From positions 186,001 through 250,000 of the forward strand of contig NZ_JADPMR010000003.1 in assembly GCF_015686695.1 (NCBI RefSeq): 64,000 bases of DNA, in the 5' to 3' direction. The position numbers and the translations under genes were made by a program. Under the pieces are notes generated by a model. That model was not told the DNA's origin. It worked only from the letters and a program-made list of their open reading frames with translations, and did no database searches. This DNA is from Vibrio nitrifigilis (lineage in GTDB: Bacteria; Pseudomonadota; Gammaproteobacteria; Enterobacterales; Vibrionaceae). Shown here piece by piece: positions 35,279 to 44,590 of this stretch. How positions within the stretch are numbered: the first letter of the stretch is position 1; each line of letters opens with the position of its first letter.

Positions 35279-35548
35279 ATGGCGTGTAATTCATGTAAAG
35301 AAAATTGGTTCTGGAAAAAAATTGGGCGCTGCCAACGCTGTATGGATCAATTAACCAGTCTTTCTGTGGTGTGCTGGGTGATTTGGTATTTCTTTTTTCG
35401 AGATACGCCGAAGAGTATCGGCTCGATTGCACTGCTCTTTGCGGGATTCGCTTTTAATGCCTTACTGTTTTTACACTTATGGATGAAATTTGTGATTCTG
35501 CCATGGCGTAAACGTCAGAAGCGAGAGCATCACGATCCACACCAATAA
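35279..35548 (+). CDS. DUF3624 small membrane protein
   Basis: An 89-residue protein with an N-terminal cysteine pattern (CNSCKENWFWKKIGRCQRC) that looks like a zinc knuckle. Two predicted transmembrane helices follow (about residues 27-45 and 50-72) and a basic-then-His C-terminal tail. It fits the DUF3624 family, known mainly from Vibrionaceae. The function is unknown. It has its own short leader after the preceding terminator. Confidence 0.8.
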   Translation: MACNSCKENWFWKKIGRCQRCMDQLTSLSVVCWVIWYFFFRDTPKSIGSIALLFAGFAFNALLFLHLWMKFVILPWRKRQKREHHDPHQ

Positions 35549-35566
35549 CTATCGAAATAACAGACA

Positions 35567-35603
35567 TAAAAAAAGCCTCAGAACTAGCAGTTATTCTGAG
35601 GCT
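35567..35603. terminator. Bidirectional terminator between DUF3624 gene and argH
   Basis: A 10-bp perfect stem (AGCCTCAGAA/TTCTGAGGCT, 35574-35583 with 35594-35603) has an A-run on its left. The U-tract is therefore best in the minus direction, that of the arg operon. A smaller hairpin (AGGGAGC/GCTCCCT, 35747-35772) lies closer to the argH stop codon. Confidence 0.7.
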
Positions 35604-35787
35604 CTCTTAGATTCATCTAAGAAAAAGCAGTGGTACTTTAATAGACACTACTTTTTAGACTTGGTTCCTAGAAAAAGCGCTTTTTTTAATATTTTTTGCT
35701 AATACTTAAAGATCATTAAGTTAGTAAAAAATGCAACCCTATCCATAGGGAGCTGAACATTATTTGCTCCCTAAATCCTATCGATGA

Positions 35788-37662
35788 TTAAGCGACGCTC
35801 GATTTTGCAATCAAGTTTTCAACTAGATTAACTTCTAGAGCCACTTCGTCACAAGCATGTTTGCGAGGGCACTGTTCACAATCTTTCAATACTTTTTCCG
35901 GCAACAGTGTTTTTGATGTAGGAATAAAGTCTTGTTTCATAAAGAACTCAGGAGTACGAGTTAAGACAAACACTTTTTTGATTGCCATTTGACGCGCTTT
36001 ATTCACTAGATAATGAATAATTGCCGTTCCCTGCCCTTGGCTTTGCCAACCAGCTTCAACCCCTAACGAGCGAATTTCAGCCAGACCAGAGTCATAAACA
36101 TAAAGTGATGCACACCCAGTAATCTCACCATTATGCTCTGCAACAGCAAACGAACCGATATCGCGAACAATTTCATTACGTGAACGAGGTAGGTTTTCCC
36201 CCATGTTCGCCCAGTAAGTCACCATACCTTCTAAGGCTTCAACATCCGTCAAACGAGCGGGACGTACTTGTACCGACGCACTATCGCGTTTTGCTAACCG
36301 TTTCTGTGCTTCTTCAACTGCGTAAGCCACTTGTTGAGGAGCAACGCCGCCTTTCGCACTGCGTTTTTCCAAACACGATTCGATCGTTAAAATGGCATAC
36401 ACATCATCTTCAATCACCGGAGAGAAAACTTTGAGCTCATCCAAAGATAATTCTTCTAATGCACAGCTCTTTTCAATAGCGCCAACAACCGCAACACCAA
36501 CAATATGGTGCGCTTCACGGAAAGGAATACCTTTTGATACTAAATAATCGGCTAGTTCAGTAGCGTTCGCATAACCTTGTTTTGCTGCTTCCATCGTTCT
36601 GTTGTCATTTACTTTGATACCATCAAAGCAAAGTGACGCCATCGCCATACAATCATTCCAAGTATCTAACGCATCAAACAGGCCTTCTTTATCTTCCTGC
36701 ATATCTTTGTTGTAGGCTAAAGGCAATGCTTTAACTGTCATCATCATGCCAGCCAAAGAGCCATAAACACGACCAGTTTTCCCCCTAATCAACTCTAATG
36801 CATCTGGGTTTTTCTTCTGTGGCATCAAAGAAGAGCCAGAAGTAACGGTATCTGACAGTTCAATAAAGCCAGACTCACCAGAGTTATAGAAGATCATATC
36901 TTCAGCAAGACGAGATAAGTGGAGCATAGAGATAGAAGCAACAGACATCAGCTCCATAACATGATCACGGTCAGAAACAGAATCAAGTGAGTTACGAGTT
37001 GCACGACGGAAGCCTAAATTGTAAGCCAGTTTTTCACGATCAATTGGATAAGCAGTACCAGCCAAAGCACCAGATCCTAGCGGGCATGTATCCAAACGTT
37101 TAATGGCATCTTGTAAACGTGAATAGTCACGTTCAAACATTTCTGAGTAGGCTAAACACCAGTGTGCAAATGTCACTGGTTGAGCACGCTGTAAGTGGGT
37201 ATAACCCGGCAATACAGTGTCATGATGCTCGCTGGCCACTTGAACCAGTTTGTTTTGTAGGTGATCAAGTGTCATCAATACTTGACGACCTTGTTGGCGA
37301 CACCATAGTTTTAAATCGGTTGCCACTTGGTCGTTACGTGAACGGCCCGTGTGCAGTTTTTTCCCTAAGTCACCCACTTTGTTAATCAACTGCTGTTCAA
37401 CCCAAGAGTGAATATCTTCTGCATCAGAAGCAAGAATCTGCTCCGGATCTTCCATCACTTCCATCTTAAGTTCATTTAGAGCAAGTTCTAAACGTTGCTG
37501 TTCTTCTTCTGTCAGTACATTCACTGACAACAAGGCTTTCGACCAGGCAATTGAGCCAACGATATCTTGCTCAGCCAAGCGGTAATCAAAGCGCAATGAA
37601 TCATTAAATTGTTTAAATCTTGTATCTGCTGCTTGGGTAAATCTTCCGCCCCATAATGCCAT
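35788..37662 (-). CDS. argH: ArgH(A): argininosuccinate lyase fused to an N-acetyltransferase domain
   Basis: A 624-residue fusion. Residues 1 to about 455 are argininosuccinate lyase, with TGRSRNDQVATDLK, the GSSLMPQKKNPD signature and TAYPIDRE. From about 470 to 610 a GNAT domain follows (VRPARLTDVEALEGMV, AEIRSLGVEAGWQSQGQGTAII), like the acetyltransferase half of N-acetylglutamate synthase. Such ArgH(A) fusions are known from Vibrio and Moritella, where they supply the first acetylation step of arginine synthesis. It completes argB-argG-argH(A) on the minus strand. The acetyltransferase activity is family-based inference. Confidence 0.94.
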   Translation of the reverse strand: MALWGGRFTQAADTRFKQFNDSLRFDYRLAEQDIVGSIAWSKALLSVNVLTEEEQQRLELALNELKMEVMEDPEQILASDAEDIHSWVEQQLINKVGDLGKKLHTGRSRNDQVATDLKLWCRQQGRQVLMTLDHLQNKLVQVASEHHDTVLPGYTHLQRAQPVTFAHWCLAYSEMFERDYSRLQDAIKRLDTCPLGSGALAGTAYPIDREKLAYNLGFRRATRNSLDSVSDRDHVMELMSVASISMLHLSRLAEDMIFYNSGESGFIELSDTVTSGSSLMPQKKNPDALELIRGKTGRVYGSLAGMMMTVKALPLAYNKDMQEDKEGLFDALDTWNDCMAMASLCFDGIKVNDNRTMEAAKQGYANATELADYLVSKGIPFREAHHIVGVAVVGAIEKSCALEELSLDELKVFSPVIEDDVYAILTIESCLEKRSAKGGVAPQQVAYAVEEAQKRLAKRDSASVQVRPARLTDVEALEGMVTYWANMGENLPRSRNEIVRDIGSFAVAEHNGEITGCASLYVYDSGLAEIRSLGVEAGWQSQGQGTAIIHYLVNKARQMAIKKVFVLTRTPEFFMKQDFIPTSKTLLPEKVLKDCEQCPRKHACDEVALEVNLVENLIAKSSVA

Positions 37663-37737
37663 TGCGTTTCTCCTGCTACTTTAGTGCCTAATCACTAAGG
37701 AGGTGACTAGAATTGCTTCATTATTGCCAGTGTTTGT

Positions 37738-37775
37738 TATACCGAAGTCACCTTAAATAAAGTCACTTGAGTATA
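37738..37775. repeat. 38-bp palindrome resembling joined MITE ends
   Basis: The left half starts TATACCGAAGTCAC and the right half ends CACTTGAGTATA. Each resembles the 24-bp terminal repeats of the element at 2042-2222; the right half matches 13 of 15 bases of that element's right end. The internal part is missing, so it looks like a stripped or deleted copy, in the argG-argH gap. Confidence 0.5.
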
Positions 37776-37776
37776 A

Positions 37777-37807
37777 ATTACTTGGTTACATATTACTTGG
37801 TTACATA
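37777..37807. repeat. 15-bp tandem duplication in the argG-argH gap
   Basis: ATTACTTGGTTACATA occurs twice in direct succession (37777-37792 and 37792-37807, sharing one base). It lies immediately beside the 38-bp palindrome and before a small hairpin (GGGAGCG/CGCTCCC, about 37809-37831). Confidence 0.8.
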
Positions 37808-37857
37808 AGGGAGCGCCGATAGACGCTCCCTCTTCATTTAATCTATCTTGTTCTCGA

Positions 37858-39072
37858 TTATTTTTTTGCTGCGTTTAGAGAACGGATACGGCTTGCTAGC
37901 GAGTAAAGACGAATGAAACCACCAGCATGGCTTTGGTCATAAACATCATCAGCGCCGAATGTAGCGAACTCTTCTGAGTACAAGCTGTTATCTGAACGTT
38001 TTTGCGTTGCAGTTGCTTGACCTTTGTAAAGTTTAATCACGACTTCACCGTTTACGTCTTCAGCCAATGATTCCGCTGCCGCCATGATTGATTTACATAG
38101 TGGAGTGAACCAACGACCATCGTAAACAAGTTGAGAAGCTTTGATGCCTAGCTCTTCACGGAATTCAAACGACGTTTTATCTAGTACAAGTTGCTCTACT
38201 GCACGAAGCGCTTCCATCATGATGGTGCCTCCAGGAGTTTCGTAACAACCACGAGATTTCATACCAACAAGACGGTTTTCAACGATATCGATACGACCGA
38301 TACCGTGTTTTGCACCCACTTCGTTAAGCGCAATCAATGCTTCGTATGGTGATAACTCTTTACCATTTAGCGCAACCACTTCGCCTTTTTCAACTTTAAT
38401 GGTTAAGTATTCAGCTTCGTTTGGTGCTTTTTCTGGATCGGTTGTCCAAGCCCAGCAATCATCGTTTGGCGCGTTCCAAGTGCTTTCTAAAACGCCACCT
38501 TCAGTTGAGATGTGCCATGCGTTCGCATCACGAGAGTAGATTTTAGTCAGCGATGCAGTACATGGGATATTACGTTCTGCTAGGTAGTCTAGACACTCTT
38601 CACGGCTCACTAAATCCCATTCACGCCATGGTGCAATTACGTGTAGGTCTGGTGCTAGTGCAGCGAATGCACCTTCGAAACGAACTTGGTCATTACCTTT
38701 ACCAGTACAGCCGTGAGCCAGTGCATCAGCACCAACTTTACGAGCCACTTCAACTTGTGCTTTAGCAATGATTGGACGAGCCATTGAAGTACCTAGAAGG
38801 TATTTACCTTCGTAGTATGCGCCTGTTTTTAGTGTTGGGTAAATGTAGTCTTTTACCATTTCTTCTTTCAGGTCAACGACGTAACATTCAGAAGCACCTG
38901 ATGCTAGTGCTTTTTCTTCAACGCCAACCAACTCATCAGCACCTTGACCAACATCGGCCACGAAAGCCACAACTTCACAACCATAGTTTTCTTTTAGCCA
39001 TGGGATGATTACTGAGGTATCAAGACCGCCAGAATAAGCCACTACTACTTTATTTACGTTTACTTTACTCAT
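37858..39072 (-). CDS. argG: Argininosuccinate synthase
   Basis: The enzyme condenses citrulline and aspartate with ATP, the seventh step of arginine synthesis. The protein has 404 residues of the common bacterial type. It shows the N-type ATP pyrophosphatase loop AYSGGLDTSV (residues 13-22), HGCTGKGNDQVRFE and SPYEALIALNE. It lies 71 bp behind argB and 195 bp ahead of argH(A); that gap contains repeats. Confidence 0.97.
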   Translation of the reverse strand: MSKVNVNKVVVAYSGGLDTSVIIPWLKENYGCEVVAFVADVGQGADELVGVEEKALASGASECYVVDLKEEMVKDYIYPTLKTGAYYEGKYLLGTSMARPIIAKAQVEVARKVGADALAHGCTGKGNDQVRFEGAFAALAPDLHVIAPWREWDLVSREECLDYLAERNIPCTASLTKIYSRDANAWHISTEGGVLESTWNAPNDDCWAWTTDPEKAPNEAEYLTIKVEKGEVVALNGKELSPYEALIALNEVGAKHGIGRIDIVENRLVGMKSRGCYETPGGTIMMEALRAVEQLVLDKTSFEFREELGIKASQLVYDGRWFTPLCKSIMAAAESLAEDVNGEVVIKLYKGQATATQKRSDNSLYSEEFATFGADDVYDQSHAGGFIRLYSLASRIRSLNAAKK

Positions 39073-39143
39073 TTGTTCTACTCTCCATTTCCTGGCTCTG
39101 CGCTTGGCGGTCAGTGCTCAGGCTATATACAAAACTCTACGAC

Positions 39144-39935
39144 TTAGTGAGGTAAAAATTGGGTGCCAATATTTTCACCGGCAAATAATTGGGTTAATTT
39201 TTCAGGGTAGCGCCAACTCGCAACCTCAACAGGACGACCTAAATCTTTCGCAGCTTCTAACGCTGCTTTCACTTTTACGATCATCCCATCTGTAATAACT
39301 TTTGCTTCAATCAACTCATCAGCATGTTGTTCATCTAAGCGATGAATCAAATGGCCTTTGCCATCAAGTACACCACTCACATCGGATAACAGAGCAACTT
39401 CAGCATCCAATGTTTCAGCAACCGCAACAGCCGCTTGGTCAGCATTCACATTCATCATTTGGCCCTCTTTTGTTAGGCCGATAGAACTAATGATAGGCAA
39501 TGCATGCGCGTCTAGTAGAGCATTTAGAATCGTGGCATCGCCAGCTGATGCTTTGCCAACAGCACCAAGTTCAGGATCGAGTTCTTCTACTTGGCATAAA
39601 CCACCATCACCTAAACATAGCCCCACAGCATTCAGACCATCTTTAATTGCTTGACCTTGCAGTATTTTATTTGCAGTTCCGGCTAACGCCCCAGCAATCA
39701 CTGGAATTTGATCATAAGGGGTGACACGCAAACCATTTTTCTTGATGGTCTCAAGCTGCAGTTTATTCATTAGATCGTCGACCAAATAACCACCACCATG
39801 CACTACGACGATTCGTCGGTGGGCTTGGTTTTGATACTCTGCCATGGCACCAAACAATTTGCTTAGTGTCTCTGTGCTTGATAAAGCAGCACCACCTAAC
39901 TTAATCACCAAAGGACGTTGTTGTGTATCCGACAT
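39144..39935 (-). CDS. argB: Acetylglutamate kinase
   Basis: A 263-residue amino-acid kinase (second step of the acetylated arginine route). It has the phosphate loop KLGGAAL (residues 12-18), VVHGGGYLVDD and the NVNADQAAVAVAE ATP-site segment. It is of the short, N-terminally unextended type, usually not feedback-inhibited by arginine. It should be second in argCBGH, but what precedes it is only a decayed argC fragment. Confidence 0.96.
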   Translation of the reverse strand: MSDTQQRPLVIKLGGAALSSTETLSKLFGAMAEYQNQAHRRIVVVHGGGYLVDDLMNKLQLETIKKNGLRVTPYDQIPVIAGALAGTANKILQGQAIKDGLNAVGLCLGDGGLCQVEELDPELGAVGKASAGDATILNALLDAHALPIISSIGLTKEGQMMNVNADQAAVAVAETLDAEVALLSDVSGVLDGKGHLIHRLDEQHADELIEAKVITDGMIVKVKAALEAAKDLGRPVEVASWRYPEKLTQLFAGENIGTQFLPH

Positions 39936-40392
39936 GTTGGATCCTTAACTCTACACGGTTAACTCTTAGAGGCAGTAAGTCGATGAACTTATGTCACCGA
40001 AACCGTAATGAATGTTTAAACATTGCATTGCTTACGCTGATGCACCCTTTAACAAATTTTCCATCGCTGTAATAACAATGATGTACTCGCCAGGTCGTTA
40101 CAAAATTATTTTCCTGCGACCTCACTATTGGCGTGAACATGTAAAGCTGCTAGCTTGAGCTCTGGGCGTTTTCTCACCATCAAGTTCTATTTGGCTTTCG
40201 TGTCGCCATTTGTGCCTATGATGATGGTTTTAGCACCTAAACTTATTCAAAGTACTCGATAAAAGCCGACATTTAAAATTGAGTATAAATTTTTAAAATA
40301 AAGCTTAATTCGGTTTTTTATTCATTAAAAGTGATTTAATATGTGTTTTACCTTCTCAGCGTATTTCTGTCAATAGTAGGAGCAAAGTTTCT
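39936..40392. other. argB-argE intergenic region with argC relic and AT-rich promoter zone
   Basis: The 457 bp hold the argC remnant (39966-40255), then about 120 bp of AT-rich DNA before argE. Within 40277-40330 there are several partial matches to the ARG box (for example ATTGAGTATAAATTTTTA, and ATTCATT near 40320). A shared, ArgR-controlled argE/argCBGH promoter is the family expectation; no perfect operator is seen. Confidence 0.55.
39966..40255 (-). pseudogene. argC: Decayed 3' fragment of argC (N-acetyl-gamma-glutamyl-phosphate reductase)
   Basis: On the minus strand, 40091-39999 reads GEYIIVITAMENLLKGASA, a TAA stop (40032-40034), then AMQCLNIHYGF. This is the conserved ArgC C-terminus (family form: GEHLIVVAAEDNLLKGAA, Q at the stop, then AVQCMNIRFGF). 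Upstream and in other frames are further shards: RHESQIEL (40205-40182, like RHQPEIE), FTP (near 40135) and a shifted F-E-S-L (near 40250). Frameshifts, stops and internal losses are evident, and the N-terminal two thirds are gone. The reading ends 31 bp before argB, where argC should end. Confidence 0.85.
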
Positions 40393-41532
40393 ATGCAATT
40401 ACCTAGTTTTCTTGAGGTTTATGAAGGACTCATTTCAACCTCTTCAATCAGCGCGACCGATCCAAAATTGGATGAAGGAAACGCAAAAGTGGCCGAATTA
40501 CTCGCCACTTGGCTTACTTCGCTAGGTTTCAAAGTCGAGACAGAACAAGTTGAACCCGGTAAAGTCAATCTAATGGCTAAAAAAGGTGAAGGTGAAGGTG
40601 GGCTAATGTTTGCAGGCCATACCGATACCGTCCCTTACGATGCTGGCCGCTGGAATTTTGATCCTCACGCTCTCACCCAAGCCGACAACCGTTTCTATGG
40701 TCTTGGTACCGCTGATATGAAAGGTTACTTTGCTTTTGTGATGGAAGCTGTGAAAAAGATCGATGATTGGAGTAAACAGAAAAAGCCTATTTATATCGTA
40801 GCAACCTGTGACGAAGAGACCACAATGCTTGGTGCACAGCACTTCGCAAAAAACTCACCCTTTAACCCTGATTACTGCATCATTGGTGAACCCACAGGAT
40901 TAACGCCTATCTATGCACATAAAGGTCATATGGCTAATGCGGTGCGTGTCACCGGTAAATCGGGACACTCTTCTAACCCGGCCTTTGGTGTGAATGCGAT
41001 CGAAATCATGCACGAAGTGCTGTACGCACTTATGCAACTACGTGATACTTTAGTGAAGAAATACCATCACCCTGGTTTTGAAATACCACACCCCACACTT
41101 AACCTTGGTCATATCCACGGGGGCGACAGTGCCAACCGAATTTGTGGCTGTTGTGAACTGCATTACGATGTGCGCCCATTACCAGGAATGAGTTTAGATG
41201 GACTAAACAATTTACTGAAAGATGCACTTAAAGAAGTTGAAGCTAAGTGGCCAGATAGAATTCAAGTTACGCCTTTACACGGTTCAATTCCAGGCTATGA
41301 ATGTGATCACGATCATCCATTCGTGCATGACGTCAGTGAAATAGCAGGTAAAGAAGCTGAAACAGTTAACTACTGTACTGAAGCGCCATACCTACAAGAA
41401 GTCTGTCCAACTATCGTTATGGGGCCTGGCTTAATTGACCAAGCTCACCAACCAGATGAATACCTCGCCTTTGAGTATATCGACCCGACGATCGATATAC
41501 TGTCAAAAGCAATGTACAAATATTGTTTTTGA
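40393..41532 (+). CDS. argE: Acetylornithine deacetylase
   Basis: A 379-residue M20-family metallohydrolase that releases ornithine from N-acetylornithine. The metal-binding motifs are AGHTDTVPYD (first His and Asp) and TCDEETTMLGA (catalytic Glu pair), with further ligands near GEPTGL and TEAPYLQEV. AGGAG lies 10 bases before the ATG. It diverges from the arg cluster, as in E. coli and other Vibrio. Its presence and the intact argBGH make the argC loss more striking. Confidence 0.95.
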   Translation: MQLPSFLEVYEGLISTSSISATDPKLDEGNAKVAELLATWLTSLGFKVETEQVEPGKVNLMAKKGEGEGGLMFAGHTDTVPYDAGRWNFDPHALTQADNRFYGLGTADMKGYFAFVMEAVKKIDDWSKQKKPIYIVATCDEETTMLGAQHFAKNSPFNPDYCIIGEPTGLTPIYAHKGHMANAVRVTGKSGHSSNPAFGVNAIEIMHEVLYALMQLRDTLVKKYHHPGFEIPHPTLNLGHIHGGDSANRICGCCELHYDVRPLPGMSLDGLNNLLKDALKEVEAKWPDRIQVTPLHGSIPGYECDHDHPFVHDVSEIAGKEAETVNYCTEAPYLQEVCPTIVMGPGLIDQAHQPDEYLAFEYIDPTIDILSKAMYKYCF

Positions 41533-41544
41533 TGCATAAAGACT

Positions 41545-41576
41545 GAAAGATCGTACTTTTGAAGCACGATCTTTCA
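41545..41576 (+). terminator. Probable terminator of argE
   Basis: A perfect 10-bp stem (GAAAGATCGT/ACGATCTTTC, loop of 11) begins 12 bp after the stop codon. The T-tract after it is weak. Confidence 0.55.
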
Positions 41577-41770
41577 TTCATATGCACTTTACATGAAAGA
41601 AAGTTTCACTTGAGATGTTGATAAGCAACAGATTACGACGAAATCCGTTCAATTTTTGATACAACTCAAGCAAAGCCGTGCGATTTGACGCCAGTATACA
41701 ACTGTAGTTAGATTGTGTAGCTAACAAAAAAACATTGGATGTAATTTTTTTTCAAAGCAGGACGACGACA

Positions 41771-44404
41771 ATGAACGAGAAATACGCTGCTCTCAAAAGT
41801 AACGTGAGTATGCTTGGACGACTCTTGGGTAAAACAATCCAAGATTCTGACGGCGACGTTATTTTAAAGAAAGTAGAAACAATAAGAAAACTGTCAAAAT
41901 CAGCCCGTAAAGGGAATGAAGAAGACAGACAACGACTGATAGAGCTAATTGAAAATCTTCCCGATAATCAAATGACTCCTATCGCTCAAGCATTTAACCA
42001 ATTTCTTAATCTCACCAACATTGCCGATCAATATCACAGCATTTCTCGTCACTGTGACGAGTATATCTGTGAACCCAATCCCCTCAGTGCACTCTTCGAT
42101 AAGTTAGATGAAAACCAAGTGAGTAAACTCGATAGCGCTCAAGCTATCCGAGACTTAAACATCGAACTTGTTCTCACTGCTCACCCAACTGAAATCGCTC
42201 GCCGTACGATGATCAATAAACTGGTCAAAATCAATGAGTGTTTATCAGAATTAGAGTTAAGTGAGCTCTCAGAGAAAGAGCGTCACCGCACTGAATTGCG
42301 TTTGGAACAATTGATCGCACAATCATGGCATTCTGATGCCATTCGTAAACAACGACCAACTCCGCTCGACGAAGCTAAATGGGGCTTTGCAGTTGTAGAA
42401 AACTCACTATGGAAAGCAGTACCTGATTTTTTACGCGACTTGGATGACCGCCTAAAAGATTACTATGACCAAGGCTTACCTATTGATGCCCGCCCCGTGC
42501 ACTTTTCTTCTTGGATGGGAGGAGACCGAGACGGCAACCCATTTGTCACACATACCATAACTCGTGAAGTTTTGCGGATGTCACGCTGGAAAGCAGCTGA
42601 CCTTTATCTTGCTGATATCAATGACTTAATCAGTGAGTTATCGATGGTTAAATGTAACGATAAAGTTCGTGAACTGGCTGGTCCAGAAGAGCATGAACCT
42701 TACCGTGCCATTTTGAAAAGTATTCGCGCTTTGCTTCAAGAAACCAAAGATGTGTTGGATGCAAAAATCAGCGGTCAAATCTTAGCGGTCAAAGCGCCAC
42801 TTAGAACATCAAAACAGCTGTGGGAACCGCTACATGCATGCTATGAGTCTTTACATGAATGTGGCATGGGAGTCATCGCTGATGGCCTGTTACTCGATAC
42901 ACTACGTCGAGTAAAAGCATTTGGCGTTCACTTGGTTCAGTTAGATATTCGCCAAGAAAGTACCCGTCACTCAGACGTTCTTTCAGAATTAACTCGCCAC
43001 CTTGGCATTGGCGATTATGATCAGTGGACTGAACAAGACAAAATCGCGTTCTTAACGAATGAACTCGCATCTAAACGCCCACTGCTACCGCTTGATTGGG
43101 AGCCATCTCCTGAAGTACAAGAGGTCATTGATACTTGCCGTATCGTGGCAGCACAACCGCGTGAAGCATTTGGTGCCTACGTCATCTCTATGGCTCGTAC
43201 TGCGTCAGATGTACTTGCTGTACACCTATTGCTGCAAGAAGCTGGCTGCCCTTATCGCATTGATGTTTGCCCACTATTCGAAACTCTTGATGACTTGAAT
43301 AACGCCGAAGGTGTGATGACACAGTTATTGAATATCGATCTCTACCGTGGCTTTATCAACAATCATCAGATGATCATGATTGGTTATTCCGACTCAGCGA
43401 AAGACGCTGGCGGCATGGCTGCTGGCTGGGCACAGTATCATGCAATGGAATCATTGGTTCGCGTATGTGAAAACGTTAATGTCGAATTAACACTGTTCCA
43501 TGGTCGTGGCGGTACAACAGGTCGTGGTGGTGCGCCAGCTCATGCAGCTTTGCTTTCTCAGCCACCGAAGAGTTTGAAAGGCGGCTTGCGAGTGACAGAG
43601 CAAGGAGAAATGATTCGCTTTAAACTCGGCTTACCTGAAGTTGCGGTAAATAGCTTCAACATGTACGCCAGTGCCATTCTCGAAGCCAATTTGCTACCGC
43701 CTCCTGAGCCGAAGCAAGAATGGCGTGACCTAATGGAAGTGCTCTCTGAAGTGTCTTGCGAAGCATACCGCAAAGTTGTTCGTGGTCAGCCTGAATTTGT
43801 CCCTTACTTTCGTCAAGCGACTCCGGAACAAGAACTGGGTAAGTTACCTTTGGGATCTCGCCCTTCTAAGCGTAATCCAAAAGGTGGTGTTGAAAGCTTG
43901 CGTGCGATTCCTTGGATTTTCTCATGGAGTCAAAACCGTTTAGTTTTACCGGCTTGGTTAGGTGCTGGCGAAGCCATTCAATATTCAATTGATAAGGGCC
44001 ATCAAGCTTTATTGGAAGAAATGTGCCGTGAGTGGCCTTTTTTCTCAACGCGCTTGGGTATGCTAGAAATGGTATACACCAAATGTAACGCTAAAGTGGC
44101 ACAACATTACGATGAACGTTTGGTGGATGAAGAGTTACGTCCGCTAGGCGAACACTTGCGTACTCAGCTAGAGAAAGACATCAAAGCGGTATTGAACGTC
44201 GAAAACAACGACAATCTTATGCAGAGTGACCCATGGGGACACGAGTCATTCCGTTTACGTAATATCTACGTTGAACCATTGAATATGTTGCAAGTTGAGC
44301 TGCTTTACCGTACCCGTAAAACTGAGACTCCGAGTCCAGAATTGGAAGAAGCGTTGATGGTAACCATTGCCGGAATCGCCGCAGGTATGCGTAATACAGG
44401 TTAA
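41771..44404 (+). CDS. ppc: Phosphoenolpyruvate carboxylase
   Basis: The enzyme carboxylates phosphoenolpyruvate to oxaloacetate, refilling the citric-acid cycle. The protein has 877 residues from the ATG at 41771, equivalent to the E. coli start MNEQYSAL; a 12-residue upstream reading is not supported. Catalytic segments present are VLTAHPTEIARRT (active-site His), the GGDRDGNPFVT loop, YSDSAKDAGG and the FHGRGGTTGRGGAP loop, and it ends in the conserved MRNTG. It is probably a single-gene unit with a terminator. Confidence 0.97.
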   Translation: MNEKYAALKSNVSMLGRLLGKTIQDSDGDVILKKVETIRKLSKSARKGNEEDRQRLIELIENLPDNQMTPIAQAFNQFLNLTNIADQYHSISRHCDEYICEPNPLSALFDKLDENQVSKLDSAQAIRDLNIELVLTAHPTEIARRTMINKLVKINECLSELELSELSEKERHRTELRLEQLIAQSWHSDAIRKQRPTPLDEAKWGFAVVENSLWKAVPDFLRDLDDRLKDYYDQGLPIDARPVHFSSWMGGDRDGNPFVTHTITREVLRMSRWKAADLYLADINDLISELSMVKCNDKVRELAGPEEHEPYRAILKSIRALLQETKDVLDAKISGQILAVKAPLRTSKQLWEPLHACYESLHECGMGVIADGLLLDTLRRVKAFGVHLVQLDIRQESTRHSDVLSELTRHLGIGDYDQWTEQDKIAFLTNELASKRPLLPLDWEPSPEVQEVIDTCRIVAAQPREAFGAYVISMARTASDVLAVHLLLQEAGCPYRIDVCPLFETLDDLNNAEGVMTQLLNIDLYRGFINNHQMIMIGYSDSAKDAGGMAAGWAQYHAMESLVRVCENVNVELTLFHGRGGTTGRGGAPAHAALLSQPPKSLKGGLRVTEQGEMIRFKLGLPEVAVNSFNMYASAILEANLLPPPEPKQEWRDLMEVLSEVSCEAYRKVVRGQPEFVPYFRQATPEQELGKLPLGSRPSKRNPKGGVESLRAIPWIFSWSQNRLVLPAWLGAGEAIQYSIDKGHQALLEEMCREWPFFSTRLGMLEMVYTKCNAKVAQHYDERLVDEELRPLGEHLRTQLEKDIKAVLNVENNDNLMQSDPWGHESFRLRNIYVEPLNMLQVELLYRTRKTETPSPELEEALMVTIAGIAAGMRNTG

Positions 44405-44433
44405 CGTTCAGTATATTATTCTGTAAATACCCC

Positions 44434-44460
44434 AAAAGGTCGCAGTGATGCGGCCTTTTA
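44434..44460 (+). terminator. Rho-independent terminator of ppc
   Basis: A 10-position stem with one wobble (AAAAGGTCGC with GCGGCCTTTT) is followed by AT-rich sequence, 30 bp after the stop codon. Confidence 0.8.
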
Positions 44461-44590
44461 TTTGGCATCAGGATCTATATTGAGAATAATGTCAGTTTTT
44501 TTAGAGGTTCCTTATTGCTGTTCCACTTTATGCTTATTATTTAGATATACTACGTTTCCTTTGCGATAACCCTTTAATAATTATAAGTCG

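Noticed and set aside
35665..35690. AAAAAGCGCTTTTTTT palindrome near the argH 3' end as a separate element
   Set aside because: A short AT-rich self-complementary stretch that could be by chance; the stronger hairpins at 35574-35603 and 35747-35772 already serve as terminators.
40277..40330. Defined ARG box pair upstream of argE
   Set aside because: Several half-matches to the 18-bp consensus exist, but none keeps both halves and the usual 2-3 bp spacing; only mentioned as a possibility.
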